64,000 nt of DNA from NCBI RefSeq assembly GCF_023898315.1, contig NC_064623.1:18551140-18615139 (forward strand), in the 5' to 3' direction. The notes under the pieces were generated by a model. It saw nothing but the letters and a program-made list of their open reading frames with translations, was not told where the DNA came from and made no database searches. Shown piece by piece: positions 35,382-44,817 of this stretch; the stretch's first letter is position 1, and each line of letters starts with the position of its first letter. Origin of the DNA: Schistocerca nitens (Eukaryota > Arthropoda > Insecta > Orthoptera > Acrididae). The translations under genes were made by a program, and so were the position numbers.

Positions 35382-35645
35382 TTCCTTTAATTTACGTCTA
35401 CGGTCACAATCTTTTCTGTTTAACAGATTGCCGGTTTCGGTCTTTAATGACCATCATCAGATCTGTCTCATAAAAACAAAGTCCTAATGCACTTTGTTTT
35501 TATGAGACAGATCTGATGGTGGTCATTAAAGACCGAAACCGGTAATCTGTTAAACAGAAAAGATTGTGACCTTAGACGTAAATTAAAGGAAACTTTTTAC
35601 ATATACGGGTCACTGAGTTTTTTCGGGACGATGTCGCAGCTTGTG
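35382..35645. mobile_element. Foldback insertion 2 with 13-bp target duplication
   Basis: Two 102-nt arms (35381-35482 and 35491-35592) are inverted copies with only three mismatches and enclose the 8-nt loop cctaatgc. A 53-nt unpaired tail follows (35593-35645). A perfect direct repeat agacttctagtgt flanks the unit (35369-35381, 35646-35658). Each arm has a core reading ctgatg(a/g)tggtc, attaaa, gaccgaaaccgg, itself a small stem-loop. The layout and loop match foldback 1 at 16844-16985, although the arm sequences differ. Penelope-like elements or snap-back cDNA insertion are possible sources. Confidence 0.92.
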
Positions 35646-35658
35646 AGACTTCTAGTGT

Positions 35659-36584
35659 ATTTAGACTTTAACTAACTTCGAGACAACGTGCTGTCTTGTT
35701 GCCAGTAATACAACCAGTAATTTTCACTAACAGAATTTAAAGCAGTTAATCTTTAAAGCACAAACACTTTTAAATAAAGCATATCAATCACTATGGAGGT
35801 TTTATAAATGCAACACTTACTTCCTCCCCTAACTTCAATTGAAACCACAGTATCTCTGCATATCTTTTTGCATTCAGAATTACGCAAATAAACAAATATT
35901 TATTTTCATTAGTTTTAGACGCACAAGATTCTCGGATGTCAGTATTTATGTGGAGTGGATCCTGAGAGGTATAATGAGAGGAACCAAATCAAGGATCGGA
36001 CAGAAATTTCACAAAATTTACCTTATTACTGCAAATTACACAATACTTAAATGCACTGGTTCATACTTTGACAGAATTCTGATCTCTTGTAACTTCCGAA
36101 GTGATTGCGCAATATAGGTGGCGAGTACATAACGGCTAGCGGTCTCTCCTCTGGATTGAATTGACTCTATTATCTTCTTCTTGGCACGACATTTCCAACA
36201 CTAGAGCCTTTTCCACTAACAGAGCACCATTTTACAGCCATACACACATCCGAGGCCTTTCCATATTACAACCAGGTACTGGATGCTACCCCCGGTACTT
36301 GCACTGCTCCCTCAGTTGCTGCTCAGACCATACTGTCCAGTAGCTAGCTGCCGACTGACTCCTGTTCCACCTTTTAGCCTTCGCCAACCACATTTTGGCG
36401 CGCGCCAACTCACTTCCGTTGCAAATGGGCAAAACTGCTGCTTTTCATTTTATACAATGCAGGTCCCTAGGTATGGACCAGCTCGTACATAGTTGTATAC
36501 AAAAATCTTAATATTTAAATACATTAACATGTCGACACAAAATCCACATGATTATATAACATTTAATACAACATTTAATACAAA
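35659..36584. other. AT-rich stretch without a recognisable gene
   Basis: Nothing recognised apart from moderately GC-rich sequence near 36260-36420 and the target duplication taatacaaa at 36576-36584. Confidence 0.5.
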
Positions 36585-36772
36585 GAAATGTTCAAATGTA
36601 TGTGAAATCTTATGGGACTTAACTGCTAAGGTCATCAGTCCGTAAGCTTACACACTACTTAACCTAAATTATCCTAAGGACAAACACACCCATGCCCGAG
36701 GGAGGGCTCGAACCTCCGCCGGGACCAGACACACAGTCCATGACTGCAGCGCCTCAGACCGCTCGGCTAATC
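36585..36772 (-). mobile_element. tRNA-derived SINE, type B, with target duplication
   Basis: Minus strand: box A region (agccgagcggtctgaggcgc), box B (gaggttcgagccctc), body and 3' end as in the copy at 54003-54200. Perfect direct repeats taatacaaa at 36576-36584 and 36773-36781. Confidence 0.93.
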
Positions 36773-37104
36773 TAATACAAATAATTTAAATAGTAAATTG
36801 AGATCATTTTACTCAACTTTCCACTTCATTACAATAGGTCAAAGACCTGCAGGATTTACAATTGACTTCCTTAAACTATACGGTCAATTGTGAATATTGC
36901 AGGTCAAGAAATACTGCAGAATGCCATAAACTGCCAAGTGCAGAAGTGAAATGTACCCTGTCGACACCAACCACTGCTAGCAAGGAGGGAAGGAGCAGAT
37001 TACGTGAAGCAACACCAATAACTGCGGAAGATGCTTCGAAATCGAAAGCGAAATGCTTCTGGTGTGGTTCTTTTAAATAAGATAGCAGTCAGCTCAAGAT
37101 GAAT

Positions 37105-37260
37105 AACGTATAGTTACTATGGTTAACATTCTTGCCTTGTAGTGAAGCAGACTTGGGTTCAAGTCCTGGCCGTGGCACAAATTTTAATTTATTACTTCAG
37201 TTTCCATCCTTATTGTAGATAACAATGGGGCCTTAATGTCTCGAGGAAAGTTTAATTATA
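37105..37260 (+). mobile_element. tRNA-like module, probable SINE fragment
   Basis: Box A-like tactatggttaacattcttg and box B-like tgggttcaagtcctg are about 35 bp apart, then an AT-rich body. No matching acceptor stem was seen, so a functional tRNA gene is unlikely. Confidence 0.45.
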
Positions 37261-37261
37261 A

Positions 37262-37839
37262 TACCTATGGATGATTTTGTATGGATGGCAATGCAGGATG
37301 TTTCGTAGGATTTTGCGTAACATGCTGGCAGGCATGTCCAACGATTGGGCAATTGCCCGTGCACTGCATGTTCGCACACCACCGCTCGATCCATCCTGCA
37401 GTGTTGTGACCACGTCTCTCACAGGCGTTGGATCAACTGCTTTCCTCCCTCTGTCACACTGAGCTCCAAAATGACCTGTCTTCTCGAATTTTCAAATCAT
37501 ATTCTCCAGACCCTTAGCAGGAACCTGACCAATGCCATTTTTCACACGCCCGAGTGTCCGGAACTTTTGCAGGGACACTGGCGCACACTCAACGTTCCTG
37601 TTAAACAGTTTTACCAGCAGCGCCCGATCGTTCATGGAGAGAGTCATGTTGCGCGTCTAGGACGCAAACTCAAGATCAGCGCCATCTCTTGGTTCAGTTT
37701 TCGATGTTTTCGTTTCTATTTTTGTTCTATAACGCTTCGTCCTGCGTCAGTAATGCACTCTTCTAACCTGATGTCAGTCTGAGTAGTAGATCCCTTTGTA
37801 TAGCGTTTTGGAACTGGGACTTTAATATTGGACACCCTG
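37262..37839 (-). pseudogene. DUF4817-type transposase, N-terminal fragment with one terminus
   Basis: A terminus reading inward as cagggtgtccaatattaaag is preceded by TA at 37840-37841. The minus-strand product then starts MTLSMNDRALLVKLFNRN and continues with QKFRTLGRVKNGIGQVPAKG, GGVRTCSARAIAQSLDMPAS and LRKILRNILHCHPY. This is the helix-turn-helix half of an IS630/mariner-type transposase related to the one at 14581 but of another family. One early stop is present, and the catalytic half and second terminus are missing. Confidence 0.8.
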
Positions 37840-37863
37840 TATAACAAACACGTCTCGTTCTTA

Positions 37864-38996
37864 CACTGAAGAGGCAAAAAAACTGGTACAGCTGTCTAAT
37901 ATGGTGTAGGGGCCCCGCAAGACGATGTGTCATTGACTCGACAATGTCTCAAGTAGTGCTCAAGGAAATCCTGCGGAGCTGAAGTCAGTCAGAGTACGAG
38001 GGGGTGGAGGTCTCTTCTTAACAGCGTGTTGCAAGGCATCCCAGGTATGCTCAACAATGTCTAAGTCTGGGGAGTTCGGTGGGCAGCGGAAGTGTTTAAA
38101 CTCAGAAGAGTGTTCCTGGAGCCACTCTGCAGAAAATCTGGAAGCGTGGGGTGTCGCATTGTCCTGCTGGAACTGCCCAAATCCGTAGGAATGCACAATG
38201 GACATGAATGGATACAGGTGATCACACAGGATGGCTTCGTACGAGTCACGTATCAGAGTCATATCTAGACGTATCAGGGGTCCCACATCACTACAACTGC
38301 ACACGCCCCACACCATTACAGGCCCTCCACCACCTTGAACATTCCCCTGTTGACATGCGGGCTCCATGGACCCATGAGCTTGTCTCCATACCCGTACATG
38401 TTCACCTGCTCGATACAATTTGAAACGAGACTCGTCCTACCAGGCAACGAGTATCCAGTCATCAACAGTCCAATGCCGGCGTTGACGGGCCCAGGCAAAG
38501 GGTACACGACTGTGCCTTCAGTGCCGAAAGCCCATATCGATTATGTTCCTTTGAAAGGCTCGCACGCTGACACTCGTCGGTAATCCAGCATTAAAATCTG
38601 CAGCAAATGGCGGAAGGGTTGCAGTTTCGTCACATCGAACGATTCTCTTCAGTGGACGTTGGCCCCGTTCTTGTAGGATCTTTTCCCGGTCGCAGCGATT
38701 TGATGTTTTACTGGATTCCTGATATTCAAGGTACACTCGTAAAATGGTCGTACTGGAAAATCCCCCCTTCATCGCTACTGTGTCCCATCGCTGATGTGCC
38801 GACTATAACACCACGTTCGAACTCACATAAATGTTGATAACCTGCCATTGTACCAACAGTAATCTATCTGACAACTACGCCTGATACTTGTTGTCTTATA
38901 TATAGGCATTGACGGCCGCAGCTTTGTATACGGCCTGTTTACACATCTGTGTATTTCAATACGCATACCTATACCAGCTCCTTTGCCGTTTCAGTG
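37864..38996 (-). mobile_element. Tc1-like element, fourth family, with both termini
   Basis: Termini cactgaagaggcaaaaaaac and the inverse of ctcctttgccgtttcagtg. The left flank is TA (37862-37863); the right flank is CA, presumably mutated. Length 1.13 kb, shorter than usual. The transposase inside is fragmentary. Confidence 0.85.
37960..38772 (-). pseudogene. Tc1-like transposase, fourth family, frameshifted
   Basis: The minus strand has an open DNA-binding region at 38772-38518 (STTILRVYLEYQESS, then LKRIVRCDETATL) and a catalytic region at 38418-37960. The latter contains RAGEHVRVWRQAHG, GGPVMVWGVCSCSD, FGQFQQDNATPHASRF (second Asp) and CPPNSPDLDIVEHTWDALQ (Glu). The first catalytic Asp block near 38435 falls in a frame break. 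It resembles DD34E Tc1 enzymes. It is not translatable as one protein. Confidence 0.85.
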
Positions 38997-39011
38997 CATG
39001 TTTCCTTGATA

Positions 39012-40183
39012 CACTACTGGCCATTAAAAATGCTACATCAAGAAGAAATGCAGATGATAAACGGGTATTCATTGGACAAATATACTACAACTGACATGTG
39101 ATTACATTTTCACGCAATTTGGGTGCATAGATCCTGAGAAATCAGTACCCACAACAACAACCTCTGGCGTAATAACGGCCTTGATACGCCTGGGCACTAA
39201 GTAAAACAGAGCTCGGATGGCGTGTACAGGTACAGCTGCCCATGCAGCTTCAACAAGATATCACAGTTCATCGAGTCACTGGCGTATTGTGACGAGCCAG
39301 TTGCTCGGCCACCATTGACCAGACGTTTTCAATTGGTGAGGGATCTGGAGAATGTGCTGGCCAGGGCAGCAGTCGAACATTTTCTGTATCCAGAAAGGCC
39401 CGTACAGGACCTGCAACATGCGGTCGTGTATTATCCTGCCGAAATGTACGGATCGAATGAAGGGTAGAGCCACGGGTCGTAACACATCTGAAGTGTAACG
39501 TCCACTGTTCAAAGTGCCATCAATGCGAACAAGAGGTGACCGAGACGTGTAACCAATGGCACCCCATACCATCACGCCGGGTGATACGTCAGTATGCCGA
39601 TGACCAATACGCGCTTCCAATGTGGGTTCACCGCGATGTCACCAAACACGGTTGCGACCATCATGATGCTGTAAACAGAACGTGAAGTGGCTGCACGATC
39701 CGTTACAGCCATGCGCATAAGATGCCTGTCATCTCGACTGCTAGTGATACGAGGCCGTTGGGATCCAGCACGGCGTTCCGTATTACCCTCCTGAACACAC
39801 CGATTCTATATTCTGCTAACAGTCATTGGTTCTCGACCAACGCGAGCAGCAATGTCTCGATACGATAAACCGCAATCGCGATAGGCTACAATCCGACCTT
39901 TATCAAAGTAGGAAACGTGATGGTACGCATTTCTCCTCCTTACACGAGGCATCACAACAACGTTTCAGCAGGCAACGCCGTTCAACTGCTGTTTGTGTAT
40001 GAGAAATCGGTTGGAAACTTTCCTCGTGTCAGCACGATGTAGGTGTCCCCACCGGCGTCAACCTTGTGTGAATGCACGGAAAAGCTAATCATTTGCATAT
40101 CACAGCATCTTCTTCCTGCCGGTTAAATTCCGCGTCCGTAGCACGTCATCTTCGTGGTGTAGCAATTTTAATGTCCAGCAGTG
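39012..40183 (-). mobile_element. Tc1 family copy E, internally deleted
   Basis: Termini cactactggccattaaaaat and aattttaatgtccagcagtg; TA at 39010-39011 and 40184-40185. At about 39680 the sequence jumps from the segment encoding FSDESR-upstream residues to the SQQ/AATS region, a loss of roughly 230 bp. Remaining frames such as 39620-39276 (GVMVWGAIGYTSRSPLVRI) are broken. It could only be moved in trans. Confidence 0.9.
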
Positions 40184-40185
40184 TA

Positions 40186-40445
40186 TTAATTACAGATGTG
40201 ATGATGACAGTAGTGGAAACGGCGTTGTAAATAAAGATATGTGTTAAGTGACCAAGACCTTGTTATATACAGTAAAACGCTTGGGCATAGCCTTTATAAA
40301 GTCATTGCTTGATGATGCAATATTATTTTGTTGCACATTCTTAGAGAAGCAAGCAAAAGTGTTGTGAGTGATAAGCAAACGTTAGTTGTGGCACAGTGTC
40401 GGGATCGAGTGAGACAGTGGTGTGCGACATGGGACGCGGTTCTAG

Positions 40446-40485
<40 letters not shown>

Positions 40486-40796
40486 AGGAGGGCGGGAGGG
40501 AGGGTGGGAATGATGGACCGGGCGGAGCTACTTAGCGAGCCGCGACCGCCAGTGGAGAGGCATCGAGCCCGCTCTGGAAGCAATCACGTAATTGAGGCAG
40601 CCTAGACGCTCCAGGCGGGTCCGTCCCTCTGCAAGCCAACCAGCTGAGAGGTCGGGGGGAGCACTTTGTGTACACCGAGAGCCTGTACACAGCCGGGCTG
40701 CACTTCACCACAGAAACAGGTGGCAGCTGACGCGTGGGGACACGCTAACTTAATAAGTGGCTGCTTGGTGACGAATGTATAAAGCACTTAGGTAGA
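40186..40796. other. Stretch without a recognisable gene; (GA)n tract
   Basis: A (GA)n/GGGA tract lies at 40449-40505, followed by GC-rich sequence to about 40740. No known family or coding frame was identified. Confidence 0.5.
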
Positions 40797-41031
40797 GTGG
40801 AAAATGACCAAGAGATTGGAAAAAAACCAAAAAAAATCCCAATACGTAAGAAAAGCAGAACTAAAGACGTAAAGAACTGTCGCCCTATCAGCCTCCAGTC
40901 GACACTGTACAAAGCTTTTACTAAATTTTTGACTACCAGATTGAGCTCTACACTTGACCTAGCCCAAGCTACTGAGCAATCTGGGTTCCGTGAAGGGTTT
41001 AGTACAATTGATGATAACGTAACACTATCAT
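40797..41031 (+). pseudogene. RTE-like LINE of a third type, RT fingers (host, first part)
   Basis: The plus strand encodes KKIPIRKKSRTKDVKNCRPI, then SLQSTLYKAFTKFLTTRLSS and EQSGFREGFSTIDD, a clear RT finger/palm start of the RTE type. It breaks off at 41031, where LINE L3 is inserted. The continuation (HTILTLHETASRANEYHLPL) is found at 47122 in the same orientation. Related direct repeats aacgtaacactatc (41016-41029) and aacgccacactatc (47117-47130) mark the break. Confidence 0.82.
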
Positions 41032-41043
41032 TTCTTTTTGTCA

Positions 41044-42570
41044 TCAGTCTACTGACTGGTTTGATGCGGCCCGCCACGAATTCCTTTCCTGTGCCAACCT
41101 CTTCATCTCAGAGTAGCACTTGCAACCTACGTCCTCAATTATTTGCTTGACGTATTCCAGTCTCTGCCTTCCTCTACAGTTTTTGCCCTCTACAGCTCCC
41201 TCATGTCTTAGCAGATGTCCTATCATCCTGTCCCTTCTCCTTATCAGTGTTTTCCACATACTCCTTTCCTCTCCGATTCTGCATAGAACCTCCTCATTCC
41301 TTACCTTATCAGTCCACCTAATTTTCAACATTCGTCTATAGCACCACATCTCAAATGCTTCGATTCTCTTCTGTTCCGGTTTTCCCACAGTCCATGTTTC
41401 ACTACCATACAATGCTGTACTCCAGACGTACATCCTCAGAAATTTCTTCCTCAAATTAAGGCCGGTATTTGATATTAGTAGACTTCTCTTGGCCAGAAAT
41501 GCCTTGTTTGCCATAGCGAGTCTGCTTTTGATGTCCTCCTTGCTCCGTCCGTCATTGGTTATTTTACTGCCTAGGTAGCAGAATTCCTTAACTTCATTAA
41601 CTTCGTGACAATCAATCCTGATGTTAAGTTTCTCGCTGTTCTCATTTCTACTACTTCTCATTACCTTCGTCTTTCTCCGATTTACTCTCAAACCATACTG
41701 TGTACTCATTAGACTGTTCATTTCGTTCAGCAGATCATTTAATTCTTCTTCACTTTCACTCAGGATAACAATGTCATCAGCGAATCGTATCATTGATATC
41801 CTTTGACCTTGTATTTTAATTCCACTCCTGAACCTTTCTTTTATTTCCATCATTGCTTCCTCGATGTACAGATTGAAGAGTAGGGGCGAAAGGCTACAGC
41901 CTTGTCTTACACCCTTCTTAATACGAGCACTTCGTTCTTGATCTTCCACTCTTATTATTCCCTCTTGGTTGTTGTACATATTGTATATGACGCGTCTCTC
42001 CCTATAGCTTACCCCTACTTTTTTCAGAATCTCGAACAGCTTGCACCATTTTATATTGTCGAACGTTTTTTCCAGGTCGACAGATCCTATGAACCTGTCT
42101 TGATTTTTCTTTAGCCTTGCTTCCATTATTAGCCGTAACGTCAGAATTGCCTCTCTCGTCCCTTTACTTTTCCTAAAGCCAAACTGATCGTCACCTAGCG
42201 CATTCTCAATTTTCTTTTCCATTTTTCTGTATATTATTCTTGTAAGCAGCTTCGATGCATGAGCTGTTAAGCTGATTGTGCGATAATTCTCGCACTTGTC
42301 AGCTCTTGCCGTCTTCGAAATTGTGTGGATGATGCTTTTCCGAAAGTCAGATGCTATGTCGCCAGACTCATATATTCTACAAACCAACGTGAATAGTCGT
42401 TTTGTTGCCACTTCCCCCAATGATTTTAGAAATTCTGATGGAATGTTATCTATCCCTTCTGCCTTATTTGACTGTAAGTCCTCCAAAGCTCTTTTAAATT
42501 CCGATTCTAATACTGGATCCCCTATCTCTTCTAAATCGACTCCTGTTTCTTCTTCTATCACATCAGACAA
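41044..42570 (-). CDS. LINE reverse transcriptase ORF (508 codons open)
   Basis: The open frame covers the reverse transcriptase that copies LINE RNA at the nicked target. The N-terminal part has NKAEGIDNIPSEFLKSLGE, then NYRTISLTAHASKLLTRIIY, GDDQFGFRKSKGTREAIL, FIGSVDLEKTFDNIKW (first catalytic Asp), KKGVRQGCSLSPLLFNLYIE and RFADDIVILSESEEE (catalytic FADD). The thumb and C-terminal tail follow (YLGSKITNDGRSKED, SETWTVGKPEQKRIEAFEMW, RMLKIRWTDKVRNEE), ending at RAASNQSVD. A minimal RT is intact, but it is separated from the endonuclease by a stop near 42830 and a frameshift, so the natural single protein is broken. The Met at the start is not the true initiation site. Confidence 0.9.
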   Translation of the reverse strand: MSDVIEEETGVDLEEIGDPVLESEFKRALEDLQSNKAEGIDNIPSEFLKSLGEVATKRLFTLVCRIYESGDIASDFRKSIIHTISKTARADKCENYRTISLTAHASKLLTRIIYRKMEKKIENALGDDQFGFRKSKGTREAILTLRLIMEARLKKNQDRFIGSVDLEKTFDNIKWCKLFEILKKVGVSYRERRVIYNMYNNQEGIIRVEDQERSARIKKGVRQGCSLSPLLFNLYIEEAMMEIKERFRSGIKIQGQRISMIRFADDIVILSESEEELNDLLNEMNSLMSTQYGLRVNRRKTKVMRSSRNENSEKLNIRIDCHEVNEVKEFCYLGSKITNDGRSKEDIKSRLAMANKAFLAKRSLLISNTGLNLRKKFLRMYVWSTALYGSETWTVGKPEQKRIEAFEMWCYRRMLKIRWTDKVRNEEVLCRIGEERSMWKTLIRRRDRMIGHLLRHEGAVEGKNCRGRQRLEYVKQIIEDVGCKCYSEMKRLAQERNSWRAASNQSVD

Positions 42571-43069
42571 ACCTTCACCCTCATAGAGGCTTTCAATGTA
42601 TTCTTTCCACCTATCTGCTCTATCCTCTGCATTTAGCAGTGGAATTCCCGTTGCACTCTTAATGTCACCACCGTTGCTTTTAATGTCACCAAAGTTTGTT
42701 TTGACTTTCCTGTATTCTGAGTCTGTCCTTCAGACAATCATATCTTTTTCGATGTCTTCACATTTTTCCTGCAGCCATTTCGTTTTAGCTTCCCTGCACT
42801 TCCTGTTTATTTCATTCCTCAGCGACTTCTATTTCTGTATTCCTGATTTTCCCGGAACATGTTTGTACTTCCTCCTTTCATCAATCAACTGAAGTATTTC
42901 TTCTGTTACCCATGGTTTCTTCGCAGCTACCTTCTTTGTACCTATGTTTTCCTTCCCAACTTCTGTGATGGCCCTTTTTAGAGATGTCCATTCCTCTTCA
43001 ACTGTACTGCCTACTGCGCTATTCGTTATTGCTGTATCTATAGCGTTCGAGAACTTCAAACGTATCTCG

Positions 43070-43987
43070 TCATTCCTTAGTACTTCCGTATCCACTTCTT
43101 TGCGTATTGATTCTTCCTGCTAATGTCTTGGACTTCAGCCTACTCTTCATCACTACTATATTGTGATCTGAGTCTATATCTGCTCCTGGGTACGCCTTAC
43201 AATCCAGTATCTGATTTCGGAATCTCTGTCTGACCATGATGTAGTCTAATTGAAATCTTCCCGTATCTCCCGGCCTTTTCCAAGTATACCTCCTCCTCTT
43301 GTGATTTTTAAACAGGGTATTCGCTATTACTAGCTGAAACTTGTTACAGAACTCAATTAGTCTTTCTCCTCTTTCATTCCTTGTCCCAAGCCCATATTCT
43401 CCTGTAACCTTTTCTTCTACTCCTTCCCCTACAACTGCATTCCAGTCGACCATGACTATTAGATTTTCGTCCCCCTTTACATACTGCATTACCCTTTCAA
43501 TATCCTCATACACTGTCTCTATCTGTTCATCTTCAGCTTGCGACGTCGGCATGTATACCTGAACTATCGTTGTCGGTGTTGGTCTGCTGTCGATTGTGAT
43601 TAGAACAACCCGGTCACTGAACTGTTCACAGAAACACACCCTCTGCCCTACCTTCCTATTCATAACGAATCGACCACCTGTTATACCATTTTCTGCTGCT
43701 GTTGATATTACCCGATACTCATCTGACCAGAAATCCTTGTCTTCCTTCCACTTCACTTCACTGACCCCTACTATATCTAGATTGAGCCTTTGCATTTCCC
43801 TTTTCAGATTTTCTAGTTTCCCTACCACGTTCAAGCTTCTGACATTCCACGCCCAGACTCGTAGAACGTTATCCTTTCGTCGATTATTCAATCTTTTTCT
43901 CATGGTAACCTCCCCCTTGGCAGTCCCCTCCCGGAGATCCGAATGGGGGACTATTCCGGAATCTTTTGCCAATGGAGAGATCATCAT
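43070..43987 (-). CDS. LINE AP-like endonuclease ORF (305 codons)
   Basis: This is the endonuclease domain that nicks the genomic target. Visible motifs are WAWNVRSLNVVGKLENLKRE, DIVGVSEVKWKEDKDFWSDE (catalytic Glu), PTTIVQVYMPTSQAEDEQIE, NLIVMVDWNAVVGEG (the usual GDWNA-type block with V for G), NTLFKNHKRRRYTWKRPGDT, FQLDYIMVRQRF and PGADIDSDHNIVVMK with the terminal SDH-type motif. It begins with a Met about 350 bp downstream of the tRNA-like start, consistent with the real start of the polyprotein. A frameshift near 43090 cuts it from the linker encoded at 43095-42829. Confidence 0.88.
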   Translation of the reverse strand: MMISPLAKDSGIVPHSDLREGTAKGEVTMRKRLNNRRKDNVLRVWAWNVRSLNVVGKLENLKREMQRLNLDIVGVSEVKWKEDKDFWSDEYRVISTAAENGITGGRFVMNRKVGQRVCFCEQFSDRVVLITIDSRPTPTTIVQVYMPTSQAEDEQIETVYEDIERVMQYVKGDENLIVMVDWNAVVGEGVEEKVTGEYGLGTRNERGERLIEFCNKFQLVIANTLFKNHKRRRYTWKRPGDTGRFQLDYIMVRQRFRNQILDCKAYPGADIDSDHNIVVMKSRLKSKTLAGRINTQRSGYGSTKE

Positions 43988-44246
43988 GACACTTCTTCAA
44001 TTACAGGCCACATGTCCTGTGGATACACGTTACGTGTCTTTAATACAGTGGTTTCCATTGCCTTCTGCATCCTCATGTCGTTGATCATTGCTGATTCTTC
44101 CGCCTTTAGGGGCAATTTCCCACCCCTAGGACAAGAGAGTGCCCTGAACATCTATCCGCTCCTCCGCCATCTTTGACAAGGCCGTTGGCAGAATGAGGCT
44201 GACTTCTTATGCCGGAAGTCTTCGGCCGCCAATGCTGATTATTTAT

Positions 44247-44334
44247 CAAAATTTAGGCAGTGGCGGGGATCGAACCTTGGACCGAAGACGTTTTGATTAT
44301 GAATCAAAGACGTTACCCCTAGACCACGGGTCCC
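44247..44334 (-). promoter_or_regulatory. tRNA-Met-like module at the LINE 5' end
   Basis: Minus strand: box A-like tggtctaggggtaacg, an anticodon arm tttga-ttcataa-tcaaa with a perfect 5-bp stem and 7-nt loop placing CAT at the anticodon, and box B ggttcgatccc. The acceptor ends do not pair, so it is not a functional tRNA gene. It could serve as an internal RNA polymerase III promoter for the LINE; that role is inferred. Confidence 0.8.
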
Positions 44335-44520
44335 TAACACTATCATAGCGGAAGGCAATTGTTTGTTTGAAATATCGTCCGCCACAACATGTTCCCGCAC
44401 CCCACTCTCCCCTACTTCTCGTAACTGAATTGTCGGCATCTTGCTCACCTCGCATCTCGTAGACGTTGTCCCAATTTGTTTTTTCTCCGTCGGTCGCGAA
44501 CTGTAACGTTTGTGAAATAG

Positions 44521-44690
44521 ACGGCCACTGTGGCCGAGCGGTTCTAGGCGCTCTGCTGCTACCGTCGCAGGTTCGAATCCTGCCTCGGGCATGGATGTGT
44601 GTGATGTCCTTAGGTTAGTTAGGTTTAACTAGTTCTGGGTCTAGGGGACTGTTGACCTCAGATGTCCAGTCCCATAATGCTGAGAGCCAT
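44521..44690 (+). mobile_element. tRNA-derived SINE, type A
   Basis: Box A (tggccgagcggttctaggcg), box B (ggttcgaatcctgcctcggg) and most of the body are present. A short part of the head between the boxes is shortened. The end at gagccatttc is truncated, and no convincing target duplication was found. Confidence 0.88.
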
Positions 44691-44817
44691 TTCTTTATGC
44701 AATAAAGAGTGCATAATAATGTGACGTAGGTTTAAATGCTAGACTTAATGAGAATCATAAAATAATTTTATTATATTAGTCCAACCGCAAAATTAGTAAA
44801 ACAGTTTCTAAAGCCAG

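Larger units (their letters stand above)
41032..44334 (-). mobile_element. Nearly complete RTE-like LINE (subfamily II, copy L3) with tRNA-like 5' end
   Basis: A 3.3-kb retroposon is flanked by the perfect 12-bp direct repeat taacactatcat (41020-41031, 44335-44346). From its 5' end on the minus strand it contains a tRNA-Met-like module (44334-44247), an untranslated leader, an endonuclease ORF, a broken linker and a long RT ORF, then the short tail gactgatgacaaaaagaa. The target duplication abuts the tRNA-like start, so the module arrived with the LINE in one insertion. It interrupts another LINE. Confidence 0.93.

Noticed and set aside
41120-44084. Several plus-strand frames opposite LINE L3
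   Set aside because: They are antisense shadows of the endonuclease and RT coding sequence.
44247-44334. Functional tRNA-Met gene
   Set aside because: The acceptor ends do not pair and the T stem is imperfect, and the sequence forms the 5' end of a LINE insertion.
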